A DNA stretch of 64,000 nt from assembly GCA_031553855.1 (NCBI GenBank), contig JAVBKW010000005.1:1-64000 (forward strand), given 5' to 3'. The position numbers were made by a program, and so were the translations under genes. The DNA is from RACS-047 sp031553855. GTDB lineage: Bacteria > Bacillota > Clostridia > Christensenellales > Pumilibacteraceae. This document shows positions 63,034-64,000 of the stretch, one piece after another; position 1 is the first letter of the stretch, and every line of letters starts with the position of its first letter. Under the pieces are notes generated by a model, which was not told the origin of the DNA, made no database searches, and saw only the letters and a list, made by a program, of their open reading frames with translations.

Positions 63034-63504
63034 TTAGTCTCTTGTAATGTTTAAAGCGTTCAGAATTTTTTCCTCCGCCTCTCTCATCAGTTTTTTATCC
63101 TGTCCGTTTTCGTGGTCGTACCCTAATATGTGCAAAAGCCCGTGCAGGAACAGATACGCTTTTTCGCGCTCTATACTGTGCCCGTACTCCCCCGCCTGCG
63201 CAATTGCGACGGTTTCGCAAATCATTATACTGCCGATACCCACCATTTTTAAGGTGGGGTCGAAGTCGAACGGATAGTTTTTCTTATTAAGCGCTTTAAT
63301 TTCGTTTAATGCGGGAAAGCTCAAAACGTCCGTTTCCGAATCGACGCCGCGAGACTTTGCGTTGACTTGTTTTATTGTAGTTTCATCGGCAAAGGCAAGC
63401 TCGATAAAAGCCCTGCCCTTAATTTTCAGCATTTTAAAGGCGGTTTTTGCGAGCTTAGTATAGTTTTTAACGTCGATACCGTCTTTACAAAAAACTTTGA
63501 TCAT
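63034..63504 (-). CDS. ybeY: endoribonuclease YbeY (rRNA maturation factor)
   Basis: A 156-residue YbeY with the zinc motif HGLLHILGYDHE. It processes 16S rRNA and takes part in ribosome quality control. The stop of the upstream HD-hydrolase gene is ten bases away; era follows. Confidence 0.95.
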   Translation of the reverse strand: MIKVFCKDGIDVKNYTKLAKTAFKMLKIKGRAFIELAFADETTIKQVNAKSRGVDSETDVLSFPALNEIKALNKKNYPFDFDPTLKMVGIGSIMICETVAIAQAGEYGHSIEREKAYLFLHGLLHILGYDHENGQDKKLMREAEEKILNALNITRD

Positions 63505-63513
63505 AGCTTGTCC

Positions 63514-64000
63514 TTACCTTTTTTCGCCGTCTGGGTACGCGACGCGCTTATGGAAAAGGCCGCCGTACGAGTTGATAATGATTTTTTTGATAGTATCTAA
63601 ATCTCTGAGCGAAATATCGCAGTTATCGAACTGCCCGGCCTTTATCCTGTCGTTGATAAGCGTAGTCATCATTTTATCGACTTTTTCGCCGTCGGGCGAA
63701 TCCATTGCCCTTATCGCCGCCTCGCCTACGTCGCAAAGCATAATTATAGCCGCGATCTTAGTAACGGGCGTTTCGCCGCGGTAGCTGTATTCGTACGGGT
63801 CTACAAACCCGTCGGTGAGCTGCTGGGCTTTTTTATAAAATACGGGTATGAGCATAGTGCCGTGGTGCTGCACGGTCACGTGGCTGATTTCGGCCGGTAT
63901 TCTGTATTTACGGCAAAGCTTTAGCCCCTCTGTGGTATGCGAACGGATGATATCCGCGCTAACTTCCGGCAAAAGCTCGTCATGCGGGTTCATTTCGCCC
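63514..64000 (-). CDS. PgpH/YqfF-type HD-domain membrane phosphohydrolase, C-terminal part
   Basis: The gene runs off the right edge of the window (frame open to the last base); about 162 residues of its C-terminus are visible. HVTVQHHGTMLIPVFY and AIIMLCDVGEAAIRAMD belong to the HD domain of the 7TM-HD family, known in Bacillota to degrade cyclic di-AMP. The membrane part and the first His-Asp residues lie outside. Order before ybeY and era is typical. Confidence 0.85.
   Translation of the reverse strand, partial: GEMNPHDELLPEVSADIIRSHTTEGLKLCRKYRIPAEISHVTVQHHGTMLIPVFYKKAQQLTDGFVDPYEYSYRGETPVTKIAAIIMLCDVGEAAIRAMDSPDGEKVDKMMTTLINDRIKAGQFDNCDISLRDLDTIKKIIINSYGGLFHKRVAYPDGEKR

Noticed and set aside
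1..64000. CRISPR arrays, rRNA genes, insertion-sequence transposases, replication origin
   Set aside because: No regularly spaced short repeats, rRNA sequence, transposase gene or DnaA-box cluster was found on reading both strands. The dispersed repeats are too far apart and too long to be a CRISPR.

Overview
The window looks like chromosome from an anaerobic, probably gut-dwelling member of the Clostridia (Bacillota). The pointers are the conserved minus-strand housekeeping order at the right end (HD-hydrolase membrane protein, ybeY, era, yqzL, recO; then ppdK, dgt, dnaG, rpoD, trmK, nif3-like, galU), a glycyl-radical enzyme with its radical SAM activase, and a large surface-glycan utilisation cluster with many lipoproteins. 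I assign no species.

Left end (1-13.3 kb): a mobile, AT-rich mosaic island read rightward. It holds the C-terminal part of an S8 (subtilisin-like) peptidase, an SF2 helicase with a C-terminal PD-(D/E)xK-like nuclease region, an unrecognised 311-residue protein, and the two-gene Hen1-Pnkp RNA repair system (ribose 2'-O-methyltransferase plus kinase-phosphatase-ligase). A large serine recombinase follows, with its Shine-Dalgarno site inside a perfect 12-bp hairpin. It is inserted in rarA/mgsA: the 3' part of rarA starts at its stop codon. A second, decayed recombinase-rarA junction lies 2 kb further on, with a different breakpoint in rarA, so the locus has been hit repeatedly or duplicated. The peptidase/helicase-nuclease/unknown set beside Hen1-Pnkp is the best candidate for an undescribed defence-and-repair system.

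13.5-19.6 kb: a three-gene operon (glycyl-radical enzyme, activase, iron alcohol dehydrogenase) read leftward from a shared intergenic region with a divergent AraC-type regulator; a second AraC gene faces the next cluster.

19.7-47 kb: a long plus-strand catabolic cluster. A promoter and a leader with a terminator-like hairpin precede two ABC permeases and a large lipoprotein binding protein. Then come a GH123/DUF4091-like lipoprotein, two paralogous lipoproteins, a 1109-residue repeat lipoprotein, a metal-site-less M24 (creatinase-like) protein, an ASRT-family protein, a DUF4838 protein, a TIM-barrel-like hydrolase, two amidohydrolases (one lacking its metal ligands), a fucose/arabinose isomerase-like protein, a Gfo/Idh/MocA oxidoreductase, a phosphotriesterase/lactonase-like protein and a GH29 alpha-L-fucosidase. 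A convergent UroD-like gene and a third AraC regulator close the cluster. The likely theme is import and stepwise breakdown of a host or plant glycan, with fucose as one candidate sugar.

47-64 kb: core chromosome with tRNA-Leu(GAG), a DUF378 membrane protein, a GNAT acetyltransferase, a cytidylate-kinase-like protein and the housekeeping genes above. The primary sigma factor carries a duplicated region 1.1 and RecO is short. Four copies of a ~134-bp repeat made of consecutive hairpins, one with a compensatory base-pair change, are scattered at 34.0, 38.2, 47.2 and 61.9 kb.
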